64,000 nt of DNA. It comes from Thalassia testudinum (taxonomy: Eukaryota > Streptophyta > Magnoliopsida > Alismatales > Hydrocharitaceae). The position numbers and the translations under genes are program-made. The notes beneath the pieces are model-generated. The model saw only the letters and a program-made list of their open reading frames with translations, did not search any database and was not told where the DNA came from. Below are positions 1 to 10,675 of the stretch, one piece after another (position 1 is the first letter of the stretch; each line of letters opens with the position of its first letter). Where the stretch lies: contig JAZHRO010000013.1 of assembly GCA_037157565.1 (NCBI GenBank), forward strand, positions 79,725,501 through 79,789,500, written 5' to 3'.

Positions 1-930
1 GTTGCATTTGTTAAATGACCTAATACGAGTTGCATGTGTATAAATTGAGAATGGTAATGTGAATGCTGGAAATACAAGCTACCTGTGTATAACCTGTGTA
101 TGGAAATGAGAACGATAGCAATACAAGCTGCTTATGTATAACCTGAGAATGGAAATAGAAATGATGAAACCTGGTATGGCATGGCATGAGGAATATGAAC
201 ATGAACCCTACAGGGAATTAGGAGTAGAGCTCCTAGAAATAAATGGAATGGATGTGGAAATGTGAGTAGGGAATGAAGCTTTTCCCTACCAGGAGGGGTG
301 ACGTAATAAATGCGGAAATAAATATAAACAATATCACAGAATAGACAACCACACAAATACACAGATTTTTAGGTGGAAACCCAAACCGGGTGAAAACCAC
401 CACCTAACCCTCTCGAGTTAGGATTTTTCGATCAACCTAGTTGATCAAATCCACTAACCGAATCACTTTAAAACGAGGGTGATTCAACCTCAGTACAACC
501 ACGCTACAAGTACGAGAGTAGCGTTCCTCAACCCCTTCTCTCCACGAGAAGGATTTTGTCCCACGAAGGAGACGGGAATTCGCAAAGCGAATACCCAACT
601 AAATAACAAAGATAAAATAAACAACAAGTCCTATAGAGCCAACAAAGTAATTATGAACCTAGCTTCTATAGGAATTAGGAAACTCCCCTTTGCAAGGAGT
701 GCGTCGAGTTGATGACGTGGTGCGTGAGCCACGCGACGGCGCAACTTCGCTCTCATGAACAACGGCGGGAGAGTGGGTGTGCAAAGTTTGATGCTCTCTA
801 GAGAATGGAACTAGAGCTTGGAGAGCAAGGGCTTCTCTTGGACACAAAAGAGTGGAACTAAGTTGCTTAGGTGTGTCTCTTGTTTCTCTTAATGTGTATC
901 TTGTGTATCTAGGTGTGTAAAGGCTCCCCT

Positions 931-940
931 CTATTTATAG
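931..940 (-). promoter_or_regulatory. TATA box of the SIRE-like LTR
   Basis: The minus strand reads CTATAAATAG, a strong plant TATA box, about 1.0 kb from the LTR start at 1961. Transcription would be expected to start about 30 bases further along the minus strand, near 900. The GACGTC cluster (1051-1552) lies just upstream in the U3 region, where LTR enhancers normally sit. Confidence 0.55.
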
Positions 941-1050
941 AGGCCTTAGGAAGGCTTTGGAAGGCTTAGAAAAGCTTCCATAGCCGTTGGGTACAAAGCC
1001 CAAGTGAATTAGCCCGAAATCAGGAACAATCATTGCTCTGACAGACTTAT

Positions 1051-1552
1051 CAGACGTCTAATTATAGCATCAGACGTCTGGAAGTTCACTTTAGGACGTC
1101 TGATTTTGGGCGGGTCTCTTCCTGACTTGAATCAGATCTAAACAGGGTTCTAGTGCAAGTCCATCAGACGACATATAGGACGTCTGACACTATGTCTGGA
1201 CGTCTGGAAACCTACTTTTACTGTAGGAATGGATTTTCCAAACGTTGCAACGGCTAGAAAATCTCTGAGAAGAGATTTTGGGTCAGCCGAGGTAAAACGG
1301 TCAATTATCAGACGTCTGGACAGTCCTATGGACGTCTGATAAGGCTCTAACGGTCATATTCTTGAGTGTATGCTAAGCAGCCAACGGTCCACTAATTGGA
1401 CGTCTGGCAAATCCATCAGACGTCTCCTAAGACGTCTGGTCTAAGGTCTGGACGTCTGATTTCATCAGACAAAACTAGCTATGTCCAGCCTAACAGTTAT
1501 CAGACGTCTTAAAAAACTTTATCAGACGTCTGATTTGAGAATTAGACGTCTG
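1051..1552. repeat. Dense cluster of AGACGTCT palindromes in the SIRE-like LTR
   Basis: About 14 copies of GACGTCT, most extended to CAGACGTCTG or GGACGTCTG, occur in 500 bases (for example at 1051, 1071, 1309, 1501 and 1522). The core GACGTC is the C-box recognised by plant bZIP factors; that is family knowledge, not shown here. The spacing is irregular, so this is a cluster of short dispersed motifs rather than a tandem array. Confidence 0.85.
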
Positions 1553-3392
1553 GAAGTGCTGTTTGAACCCTATATTGGTTTTATAAGTGTTCTACAGAAA
1601 ACCTAAGTATCCTAGGGTTGTGCAGGTGTTCCTAGGACTACTTTTAGGGTACTTTGAGGCTCTTTAACATGAAATATCTAAGGAAATAAAGAGCAACAAA
1701 TGAAACGAAAAATACAACAAGTACAAAAGAAGGAAATCTATCCTATTCTTCATTTCCTTCCATCTTTAATATATCGCTCCTCGTGAATCTCTTCTGTTTT
1801 CCATCAAGCTCGTCCAATCCATCCTGGATGCGAGCTCAAACTCCGTCTAATCACATATCCATTTACGATTGACCTGAAATCTAGGACTCAAAGCGCAAAT
1901 ATTAAATGACACGTGTTTTGTTATCATCAAAACAAATGATAGTGGTGCTCTAGCACCAACAGGGAAGTGAGCTGGCCCTTGAGTACGGAGTACCAAGGAG
2001 AGCGACTGTCCCCCTGTTAGTGCAGAGTGGAGCTAGCCGCCCTTGGGTTGGGACCTGGGGTTAGGATTGGCCACTCTGTACCGACTTCTTGGCCTTCACG
2101 TACACAGTACCGGGGAGAGCTACTAGTGTAGGGAGAGAGCTAGCCACCCCATGGGGCCCGGGGTTCAGCTAGCCGCCCTACACCGACTTGTTAGGCCCAC
2201 TGGGTAAACCAGGGTAGTCAGGCGAGGGTGCGCGAACTGTAGAGAGGTGAGACCCTTGCTTGGTTCTTAGGGGCTAGACCCCTATTACTGAGAGGGATAG
2301 GCCCTATACTGATTCCATGCTGTACTTTAGGTGCACCCGCTAATGGAAACGATTGACCGCGTGCCAGTGCGGGGTAACTACCCGTGCGCTTATCGCGCGT
2401 GCCGTAGTCACCATTACGTCTGTCTATGACCTTGGGGTGGTTGACTGGGTGTAGGATCACCACGGGGGACTCTCTCGGCCAGGAGAGCACCACATGTGCC
2501 TTCTACTCTTGGAAAAAGATTGCAATCAAGATCGTTCCCACGAGAAACATTCAAGATCAAGAAAGAGATCTGATAAATAAATCAAGTGGTGAAAAAGAAT
2601 AATTAGTTAAAGAAAGTAATTGAAAAACAACAGCTACCTGTCCACTTTTACTACTTTAGTTAGCTGGTTGCTACTCTACTCAGCGTTCGCTGACTTTGTG
2701 TACTCATAACCCTTTTCAGGTCCAGGTGTTGAGTAGCCAGAGCCTATGGCTGCAGAGTGTGCTGGGCCCAGTAGAGCCCAGTAGTTGTAGCTCTCTTGTT
2801 ATACTCGTTTTTAGTAGTGAGTAGACTCTTGTACCTTTATGTTCTATACTTTTACATTATGTACTTTATATTCTTGTACATTGTTACTTTCTACTGTTGT
2901 GGAGGTGATATGTACTGTAACAGTTTTTACTTCTTTACTGCTGTACCTTTTTACTGTTAGTTGCTTAGCATAGTGAATGTGGTTTACTTTCCTGCTTCTT
3001 GGTTACTTTCTCATTGGATGACTGGGTCTTGGGATCAGTCGAGTCGGTTCGGTCTCATGTCCTATAGGGATTCGGGAACCGGGTCGTAACACCATCCTTC
3101 TTGACCCCGACCCTAAAACCCTCCCTCTCACAGAATGACTCTCTCGCCCCTCCCCCTTGTCGTTAACGACCTCTTGACATCTACTCCCCATGCCCTTGCA
3201 CGAGCAAGAGAGGGAGGTCATCACACTCCCCTTGTCCCTGACCTGCGTCGTTGCCTCTCCTCCTCCGTCGCTCTACCACCCACCTCTCTTGCTGACATGG
3301 CTCAAGGGCCTCGATTTATGGCCTCTTCCCACCCACAACCCCTCACCCTCGACCAATGACCTCATGATGCCTCCACTACACATGCTCACACG

Positions 3393-3395
<3 letters not shown>

Positions 3396-3443
<48 letters not shown>
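3396..3443. repeat. (GA)n microsatellite
   Basis: An uninterrupted GA dinucleotide tract of about 24 units. It makes the repeated Arg-Glu stretch in an overlapping open frame, which is therefore not evidence for a gene. Confidence 0.95.
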
Positions 3444-3447
<4 letters not shown>

Positions 3448-5520
3448 CACCCTCGCCTTCTCCCTGAGCTGCGGTGCCTCTCTCCTCTCTCTACTCCTTC
3501 ATCGCTCCATCTCCCACCTTTACTCCAACTCAAGCACCGTCGATAATTTCAGGTGTGACCCCCTCAGATACTTCCTCAACTTTGATGATGACAACTAGAT
3601 CCCCCTTCCCCTCTTCCTCCTCTCACCTTCCATGCTCCTCTTCGACTACTTCCCACCTGCACCCTCCTCCAATCCCTCCTACCCCAACCCAAATCCCCCT
3701 AGCATCCTCGAAAAAGGCTCTAATAGCTACGTTGCTAGTGTGTTCCTCTCTGTAGGCAATAGAGGCTGGTGATCTAGGGAGCGTAGAGGATCGTGGAGTG
3801 GAGGCCATGCAAGTAGTGGAGCAGGCAGTCATTGGTTGGTGAGAGTCCCTCGTCCTCGCCATTGCCTGTGTTTTTGGTCAAATTGGGGAATCTTGGAAAG
3901 TGGGTCATGATCAAGTTCGGATCTTTCTACCACCAACTTTGTCATTTGAGTTTGTTATTGGTGTTTCGTGGGCTTGTTGCAGCTCTGTCGGAGGAGGGAA
4001 ATGATACATAAGGGTGGACTGCTACAAGGGTTTGAATCAAATGTGTTGCGATTTTTGTACATGTAAACTTACAAATTTTTGTATCTGCATCCTTTGCTTT
4101 AATTGTGATCTTGTGACAAATATAAAAGCTTCTTGCATAAATCCAATCTTATTTTACAATTGCCACAAAATTAGGCTTAATTTGGGTATTTATCACAAAC
4201 AACTTCAAAGAAGTCAAGCAAATCCCTCTTTTCTTTAAATTAGAGATGGAAACTAAAATATTTTGGTGTAATTCTCTTGCAAAAACTCTAGATTCAATAC
4301 ACATCCTTAATATTTAGATAATAAGGCTTTTGCCTGAGTTGAGGGCTTAGTAAATTTCTTTTAGTTTAAAGGAGTCATTTATCTTAAGGAGATTTTATCA
4401 AATTTAGCTCCCCTCTATTTCTCCCTTACGTCCTTGACATTCAACTTGCCTCCTCTAAAATTACCTCTCTTCTTTAGATGTTGAGGTTGATATAATTAAT
4501 GGAAGGGGAGAGGATGCATGGCTTTTAGAAAGGCAAATATCATAACATAGCAATTATATTAATTAAAGATAATGAAGACTCTTAGGATAAAAATGAATTT
4601 TTATACTTGATTCTTGATGAAATAGGTATTGGATTTGAAAAAGATCACAAGATGAGGAGGTTAATCACAAAAATAAAATTTGAAATGGACATACATGCAA
4701 AACATTGTGCACTAAAATGAATTAAGAAAAAAGAAAAGAAAAGATAAGAGAGTGAGAGGGATGTCACGAGCAGGGGAGAGAGAGTGGGGAAGGGAACGAA
4801 GAATGCACAGTAGGCACTGTAGTAGCTGAAAGGAAAAATAAATAAATAAAACTACAATGTCATAAATAGTACATCTAAGATTGTTTCCAACACACAGTTT
4901 CAGTAATATTATAGATGGCATCATATAGGACATGAGCTATAGGAGTTATAAGAGATTGGGATTAATATTTGATAACTCAGGCATTTTTGATGATTGAGTT
5001 GGTTTCATCTTGAGAGTTAGTATTTCACAATAAGATTTGGTCTGAATTATAGGTCAATCAAATTTTTTATTGGAATCTCCCTTCCATCCTTTCTTTCTTA
5101 CTTACTCTTTTTTTCTTTACTTTTTTTCCTATTCTTTAGATCTTCTTAATTGATAAAAATATGGAATCGATATTGTTGTTCTTGTGGTCTCCTCTCTTAA
5201 AATGTTGATTGGGACTGAAGTGAAACTATATCAAGGAGAGTCCAAGAAAGCTTATTTGTTCTTGTGACCTTAAGTAAGAAACAAAGGATAACATGAGCCA
5301 CTAAACAACATTTAGTTGATAACAATTCATATTTGTTTACTTGACGTACAATATAAGCTTATCTTATAGTGGTAAATGACCCTGAGCCTCCATTAAAAAA
5401 TGCATCCCATGTTTAATGCTACGCAATATTAAATCTAAGATATTGTTTTGCCCTTGTGGTCACCGTCGAGCTACTTTATTTGGGTGGTTAAGAAATTAGT
5501 GTTAACCTTCATTTTTGTTT

Positions 5521-5634
5521 ACTTGTAAAGTAATGTTAAGTAATACTAATTTCTATTTACTTGTAGAGTAGTGTTAAGTAATACTAATTTTTGTTTACTT
5601 GCAGAGTGGTGTTAAATAATACTAATTTCTGTTT
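5521..5634. repeat. 38-bp tandem repeat, three units
   Basis: Three successive units of 38 bases begin at 5521, 5559 and 5597, each starting ACTTG and containing 'gttaa(g/a)taatactaattt'. They differ at a few positions each. Shorter pieces of the same sequence (TTTACTT, CTAGTTT) continue to about 5720, and its inverse (AAGTAAAC) appears at 5785-5820, so the block may be part of a degenerate MITE. Confidence 0.85.
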
Positions 5635-6558
5635 ACTTAACTGATGTTAACACTAGTTTCTAGAGAGTAGGGGTTTGGGTGAGGGAAAGGTATGGAGTTA
5701 ACACTAGTTTTGTTTAGAACCAGTGTTAGAAAAATCAATGTTAAGGACCCCAAAACCCGAGTTATGACCATGCGAGTTAACCCCCTCAAGTAAACAAGGG
5801 TTAACCCCCCAAGTAAACTGGTCCTACAAGTCTATTGTTGTGAAGTAAGACACGTTAAATCAAGTAAATTTTTAACCCAATCTACAAAAGGCTTGTTACT
5901 TTAGGAAAGCTCCTTTCCAAATTTAAATTTTTTTTTTTTTTGAGAAGGTAAATGTAATGGGAATGGCATCTGATCCCATGATCTTTTGGATGCTAATGGA
6001 GTGTTCTACCACTGAGCCAACTCTTTAGTGGCTTTAAATTTAAATTCTAGCTGTTTCTATTTCTCTCTCTTTACTTTTTGGATATTAGAGCAAGATTTTA
6101 GAAACTAGATTGTAACCAAACTGTGCTTTGGAAATGTTTCCGGTGGTTGAATTGGTGATATGATGATAGCTTGAAATACCAAGGAAGAAAGATATATTAC
6201 TAAACCATGATAACTTGGATTAATTGATAAATTAACTCAATTCAAGCAAATTCATAGCTACAGAGCACATGTTAAAGTGGGAGGCTAAATGTATTAGAAC
6301 ATGTAGTCAAAGCCAATTAAACATACAAGCTAACAACTCATATTAGGGCAGGCCATAAGCTACAGTTTGATATTAAGAATCTTCTGCACAAGCCAACCCG
6401 TAAGCTGCAATTCATGGCCCAGGAATGACCCAATATGTTCATTTTTAAAAGGTGATAATGTTGCAATTGAGGGTCTTTCCTAAAAGAAGTTAAATTTTTA
6501 TTTGATAATAGCATTTTTTTTGAATAAATATTTAAACTAGCTTTTACCAATTATTTGA

Positions 6559-6866
6559 GGGCTTGTTTGGAACAAAGAATTGGCCTCCAAATTCCTTGTT
6601 TGGAGCCTTCAATTGTGAAATTATTTTATTCCGGATTTTGGCATTTAATTTCAAAAGAAAATACTTCCACCTTAGACGTGAAATTATTTTATTTCTTCTT
6701 TTTATCTCTTATAATTCTATAATGTGACACTCTTTTCTCCTAAACATCCAATTGAATTCTAGCTTTTCACCTAAAGCAAAAAAGTGTTTATTTCCTCTCC
6801 TAATTCTATTTTCTTTTTATCCCTTTTATAATTCCTTTTTTTAAATTCCTCATACCAAATAGCACC
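6559..6866. mobile_element. Possible hAT-like MITE
   Basis: The left end reads GGGCTTGTTTGG and the right end reads ATACCAAATAGCACC, roughly inverse to each other. The interior is AT-rich and non-coding, about 308 bp in total. The GGGC-TGTTTGG ends resemble plant hAT-type MITEs. I could not find a clear 8-bp target duplication, so the call is tentative. Confidence 0.3.
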
Positions 6867-7125
6867 TGATGTTTGGGTGGGCAGATACTGGCCTGAGGTT
6901 AGTTAGTCGGTAAAACAAAAAGCCCTAACCCAATTGCTAAGAGAGTGGGTTAGAATGCAGACTGGTGAGATTAACCTAGTTGTTAGGTCATATTATAATA
7001 CATCAACTCATCTATCATTTCTAATTAATGTTTATTGCATTGTAAATCATATTTTCTATAATTAATCTGTATAGAATCTCTCGCAACCAAGTATAACTTA
7101 GTTTGGTTTGCATTAGTTGAGTTAG

Positions 7126-8780
7126 TTTTTTTTTTTTTGAAAGTTAAAGGAGATCACTTCAATAATTTCAGAGTGTACAAGGTAGGAGTGGCCAATGGCA
7201 AGTACCATAAACATTGCAATGAATACAATACTTAGCAAGAATATGTACTTTCTTTGCCTGACTCCTACAAACTGACAACATGCAATTCAAGAAATGAGGT
7301 AAGAGATTCTAGATTTTTGATATAGTGTGATTGAATCTCAAGTAGATTGGGTATGTTTATGAATCTGACAACTGACAAAACAACATCACTGAGAATTATG
7401 TCAGAGGAGATGGCCAAAGAGAAGGCAAGATTGACGCCCTCGAGAATCACATGGATAGCATGTGCAACGAGAATTTGGTCTTCACCCAAGAGAACAGCTG
7501 CAAAGCAAGCACCACTCGTCCTAACAATAATATCAACCTAAAAGACAGTGGTATTCTCTTCATAGAAATTGGAATCACCCATCCAAGAAAGCTATTGTGG
7601 GTGAAGCCCTTCGATGTTCATAACATCTTCATTGTAAAAAGTCTCCAGTTGTACAACATGCTCCCAAACTTCTTCAGGAATGAAAATTTTCCCTTTGAAT
7701 AGACAATCATTCCTATGCAGCCAAATAACATGTGGCATGTAAAGGAATTATCTATAGTTCAAACTTTCAACCATCAATTCTGCATTAATTTTCATGAGTA
7801 TATTGAACCAATGTCCTTCCAACGAATCAATTCAAATTCCCACTTTAAACCATTTTGCTTTTGCAGCCGAGCATCTCCGAAGTAAATTATCGATATCTCC
7901 TACCTCTTCCCTGCATAATTCGGAGGTGACCATCACATTTCCAATTTGATTGGCTAATGATGTTCCAGTGGGAAGAGCATCAACAAGGGCCTTCCTTAAG
8001 AAGCATTTAGAACATGGAGGAAGATACTTGTTACACCATAACATTTTGCATCTTCTAATGATCTTCAAGGGGTGAATGGCATTTTTGTTACAGTGCAAGA
8101 GCAACCCTTGGTAAGCAAATTTGATCTTGAAGATACTAGATGGACTCCCCATCCACACCAATCTATCTTCATGATTTTCATGAATAGGAGGGTTCGTGCT
8201 TTTGTCTATTATGTCATCATGAAAAAATTCCTCCAATTTAGTTCTGCCATTTTCAGAAATGAACTCATTAACTTCAACTGGAAGCCCCCTTCCCACCTCT
8301 TTTGGATGCAGCAAGTTCCCCCAATCTCTCACCCAATCATCTCTCCATACATCTATGTGTTTCCCTTTTCCTATAATTAAGCTAGTGAGCACCTAAAAAC
8401 AACCATCTTCTAATAGCCTCCAACACCTTCATAAAAGGGAACCAGCATCCTTTTGAATATAATCCCAAAAGAATCCAGACGGAAAATATTTGTTCTTGAA
8501 ATAGGTCTACCAAGTCTGTCTTTTTCGGTAAGCAAACACTAACCCATCTTCACAAGGAAACCTAAATTAGTAAGATATGAGTCTTTAAACCTCACACCTC
8601 CCATATGCTTTGGAAGAGAAATTGAGGTCCAAGACATAGTATACAACTGACTTTTATGGTCGTGAAAATCCTACTAAAAATTCATTGCTATCCTTTCAAT
8701 AGCAACACAATTTTTTAGAGAATAAATTTGTAAATATAAGGTAATAGGGGCAGCTATTGTAAGGATGGACTCTAATGCCG
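7126..8780 (-). mobile_element. 5'-truncated L1-type LINE
   Basis: A run of 13 T at 7126-7138 is the poly(A) tail of a minus-strand element. Upstream on the minus strand come decayed RNase H, zinc-binding and C-terminal RT sequences in the order usual for plant L1 LINEs. Recognisable sequence fades at about 8780, shortly before the copia LTR at 8899. The apurinic endonuclease, ORF1 and the RT catalytic region are missing, as expected for 5' truncation during target-primed insertion. I did not find matching target duplications. Confidence 0.8.
7190..8775 (-). pseudogene. LINE reverse transcriptase remnant (RT tail, zf-RVT, RNase H)
   Basis: Read down the minus strand: the RT C-terminal segment (about 8775-8430) contains 'SLKNCVAIERIAMNF', 'WTSISLPKHMGGVRFKDSY' and 'LLTEKDRL'. 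The zf-RVT region (8392-7832, 186 codons open) contains 'GKGKHIDVWRDDWVRDW' and 'ALPTGTSLANQIGN', followed by 'LLRRC'. The RNase H region (about 7500-7190) contains 'GVNLAFSLAISSDI' and 'HILAKYC'. Several stops and frame changes separate these parts, so it is not functional. The zinc-binding cluster keeps only part of its Cys/His set. Confidence 0.8.
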
Positions 8781-8898
8781 TGAAAGATCAAAAACCTATA
8801 AAATATTTTATGATAGAACCAAGGATGGTCGAACCAAAAGATTACATTGCCACCGAACGTGAAGGTCGATCGAACTGATCGACCACTTTTATGGTTCC

Positions 8899-10192
8899 TG
8901 TATTGGATTAAATAAGTATATAGAAACAATCAAATGACAATAAGTGTTGTGGCTGTTATCTAAAGCCCATAACTTAAAGTGATCAAATATGGTTATTGGT
9001 TTTATATGGGCTAAAATGCAAAAGGATGGTGTGGTTATACTTATATATGTGTAGAAACTCTAGTTGTGAATTGTGGCTTCTCGATGGGTGGAGTTACAAT
9101 TCACCCAACAATTAATCTTTCTAATTGCTGATTATTAGGGGGGTTATGGTCCCCAAGAGATCCTAAGTATCATTCTCAAGCAATCCCCATCGTGACTCAG
9201 ATTTGAGAGAGAGAAGGTGTACTGGGTGACTGAAGAAGAGGGTATTCTTCTTCTTGGCGTCAAGATCAAATCTCTCTTACCGATCTAAGGGATCTCTTGG
9301 CAGGTCATTCCCACATTTTGCAGCGTCTGACATCATTGGAAAGGATGAACACAAGTTTCTCTACGTATTTGTTTCAATAGATTTCATGTTCATGTTATAT
9401 GTCTATGCATATCTGCACAAAGTTGTCACAGATTTATATGTCACTTTTATATCTTATGAAAAGGCCATTAAACCCTCTCTTATGTTCTTATATATTTGTT
9501 AATAACACATAGAATCGACAAAGACTAGGTTAGATGTTTCACTTTCTCAGAAAAACATCGAAACACATTCTATAACCATCACTAGTATTGATACTCATGT
9601 CGAGTGCTGGAACAAGCACAATACAGATTTGACTCCAGGTCCTCTAAGCCCAAAATCTAGAACTTGTGTATACGAGTACTCATTATGAGTGCCGGAACAC
9701 ATGAGTCCCAGATCCAGTTCTGGGTTTGAAGTGATCAGGATCTGTATCTTACAAGTACCGGTACTAGTTAGCTACAGGCTAAGTATCCAGTACTCAACAA
9801 GTATTGGTATTCTTAATGACTACTAGTACTTGCTGTGATAGGTTTATTTGCAGAAATAGAGTACTTAATAAGTACCAGTACTTATTACAAGCACTGGTAC
9901 ACAATGAGCACTAGACAAGTACTCAACTGGACATGAGTTTCAGAACTGGAACTTATGAGTACTGATACTTGGCATCAATACCGATACTCATTGGGATATA
10001 GAACTCATACCTGTAACTCAGGGATACCAGTGATGGTTCATCAATACTGATACTCAGTATATGATATACCAGTACTGGTCCATTAATATCGGTACTCAAT
10101 TAGTATTAAGTCCAGATGAGAAGTTTTGGTATAGGTCCATCCTAAGTTAGAAGTGGGTTAATTATAGTTAAACCCCTAAAGTTTTTCTAGCA
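8899..10192 (+). repeat. Copia 5' LTR
   Basis: About 1,294 bp, beginning TGTATTGGATTAA and ending TTTTTCTAGCA just before the primer site. The matching 3' LTR begins TGTTGGATTAAAATCC and is about 1,339 bp once the nested element is removed; the 5' copy lacks about 25 bp near its start. The 9600-10130 part is rich in GTAC-type palindromes (AGTACCGGTACT-like). The two LTRs differ at many positions, so the insertion is old. The exact 5' boundary is uncertain by a few bases because the terminal TG differs from the 3' copy. Confidence 0.85.
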
Positions 10193-10194
10193 AG

Positions 10195-10206
10195 TGGTAT
10201 TAGAGC
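10195..10206 (+). promoter_or_regulatory. Copia primer-binding site (tRNA-iMet)
   Basis: TGGTATTAGAGC lies two bases after the 5' LTR. It matches the 3' end of plant initiator-methionine tRNA (TGGTATCAGAGC) with one C-to-T change. It would prime minus-strand DNA synthesis. Confidence 0.85.
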
Positions 10207-10675
10207 CAACTCACTCTCTACTTAGTATAATTAAGTCTAGTCTGATTAATAAAGTACATTATTCTAGGGTAACCAGGTTAAAGCAGCATCTTGCCAAAGT
10301 GAGCTCTCTTGTGAATACTGGGTTTATCCATGAATAGTGAAAGGTTGAATGGGTGTTAGTAGGTGGGTGTTCACTGGCCCAAACGAAAGTGCACACTCAT
10401 TATACTTTCACTTGTTTGCGTAGGAGTAAAGATGTGTTGGTTATTAAGGTTTCTAGGTAGTCATTAAATCAACCAAAAGGAAGGTTCATGATTAACTTAG
10501 ATTTGAACAACAATTGTTACACACCACACTATGTCTTTAATTACAAGTTAACCTCTCATCCAAAGAGACCCTTGATGGAGTTAGCTAAGACATGTGATGG
10601 GGTTTATTTAAATTAACAAGACATCTTATGTTTTTAAAGGAGCTAATTCTATGTTTATCTATAAATTTTTCAGAA

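Larger units (their letters stand above)
274..1961 (-). mobile_element. SIRE-like Ty1/copia solo LTR inserted in Tekay LTR A
   Basis: The five bases GGGAA occur at 269-273 and 1962-1966, and the flanking Tekay LTR rejoins cleanly across the insertion. Read on the minus strand the insert begins TGTTGGTGCTAGAGCACC, continues with a 'TTTTGATGATAAC' block and ends in CA. This opening resembles SIRE/Maximus-type copia LTRs, and no internal gene sequence remains. A minus-strand TATA box lies at 931-940. The 1051-1552 part is packed with GACGTCT motifs. A diverged relative of the 290-520 part recurs near 43985-44215. The target duplication makes the boundaries firm; the SIRE assignment rests on the LTR opening only. 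Confidence 0.85.
1..3091 (+). mobile_element. Tekay-type Ty3/gypsy LTR (copy A), left end outside the window, interrupted
   Basis: Bases 1-273 and 1967-3091 match in order the middle and distal parts of the Tekay LTRs at 12078-14732, 16861-19512 and 53927-56657. Shared landmarks are the block around 200-230 with 'atgaaccctac', the 'ggcccttgagtac' block at 1973, and the terminal 'gggtcgtaaca' ending at 3091. No tRNA primer site follows 3091 and no pol sequence follows it, so this is a solo LTR or the 3' LTR of an element lying to the left. The U3 part, with its TATA box and GACGTC clusters, would lie left of base 1. If it is solo, its duplication should be the five bases CCATC at 3092-3096; the left copy cannot be seen. 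It carries the SIRE-like LTR insertion at 274-1961. Confidence 0.85.
3092..7125. other. Intergenic sequence, no gene recognised
   Basis: Bases 3092-3880 are C/T-rich and low in complexity, and give several overlapping short open frames of proline/serine-rich composition that look like composition effects. The rest is AT-rich. I see no conserved protein domain, splice-framed exon chain or RNA gene. Separate entries cover the (GA)n tract, the 38-bp tandem repeat and a possible MITE. Around 4700-4930 there is weak similarity to 36490-36680 (G/A-rich block, then 'actgtagta' and A/T-rich sequence), suggesting another dispersed repeat that I cannot name. Confidence 0.5.

Noticed and set aside
1051..1552. 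CRISPR-like array of regularly repeated GACGTCTG
   Set aside because: The motifs are 8-10 bases with irregular spacing, in a plant LTR, with no cas genes.
3190..3546. 118-codon frame with an Arg-Glu repeat
   Set aside because: The repeat is translation of the (GA)n microsatellite, and several other frames overlap it.
5936..6035. T-run followed by 'ggaatggcatctgatcccatgatc' resembling a tRNA-like or SINE sequence
   Set aside because: It cannot be folded into a tRNA, and the borders of any element are unclear.
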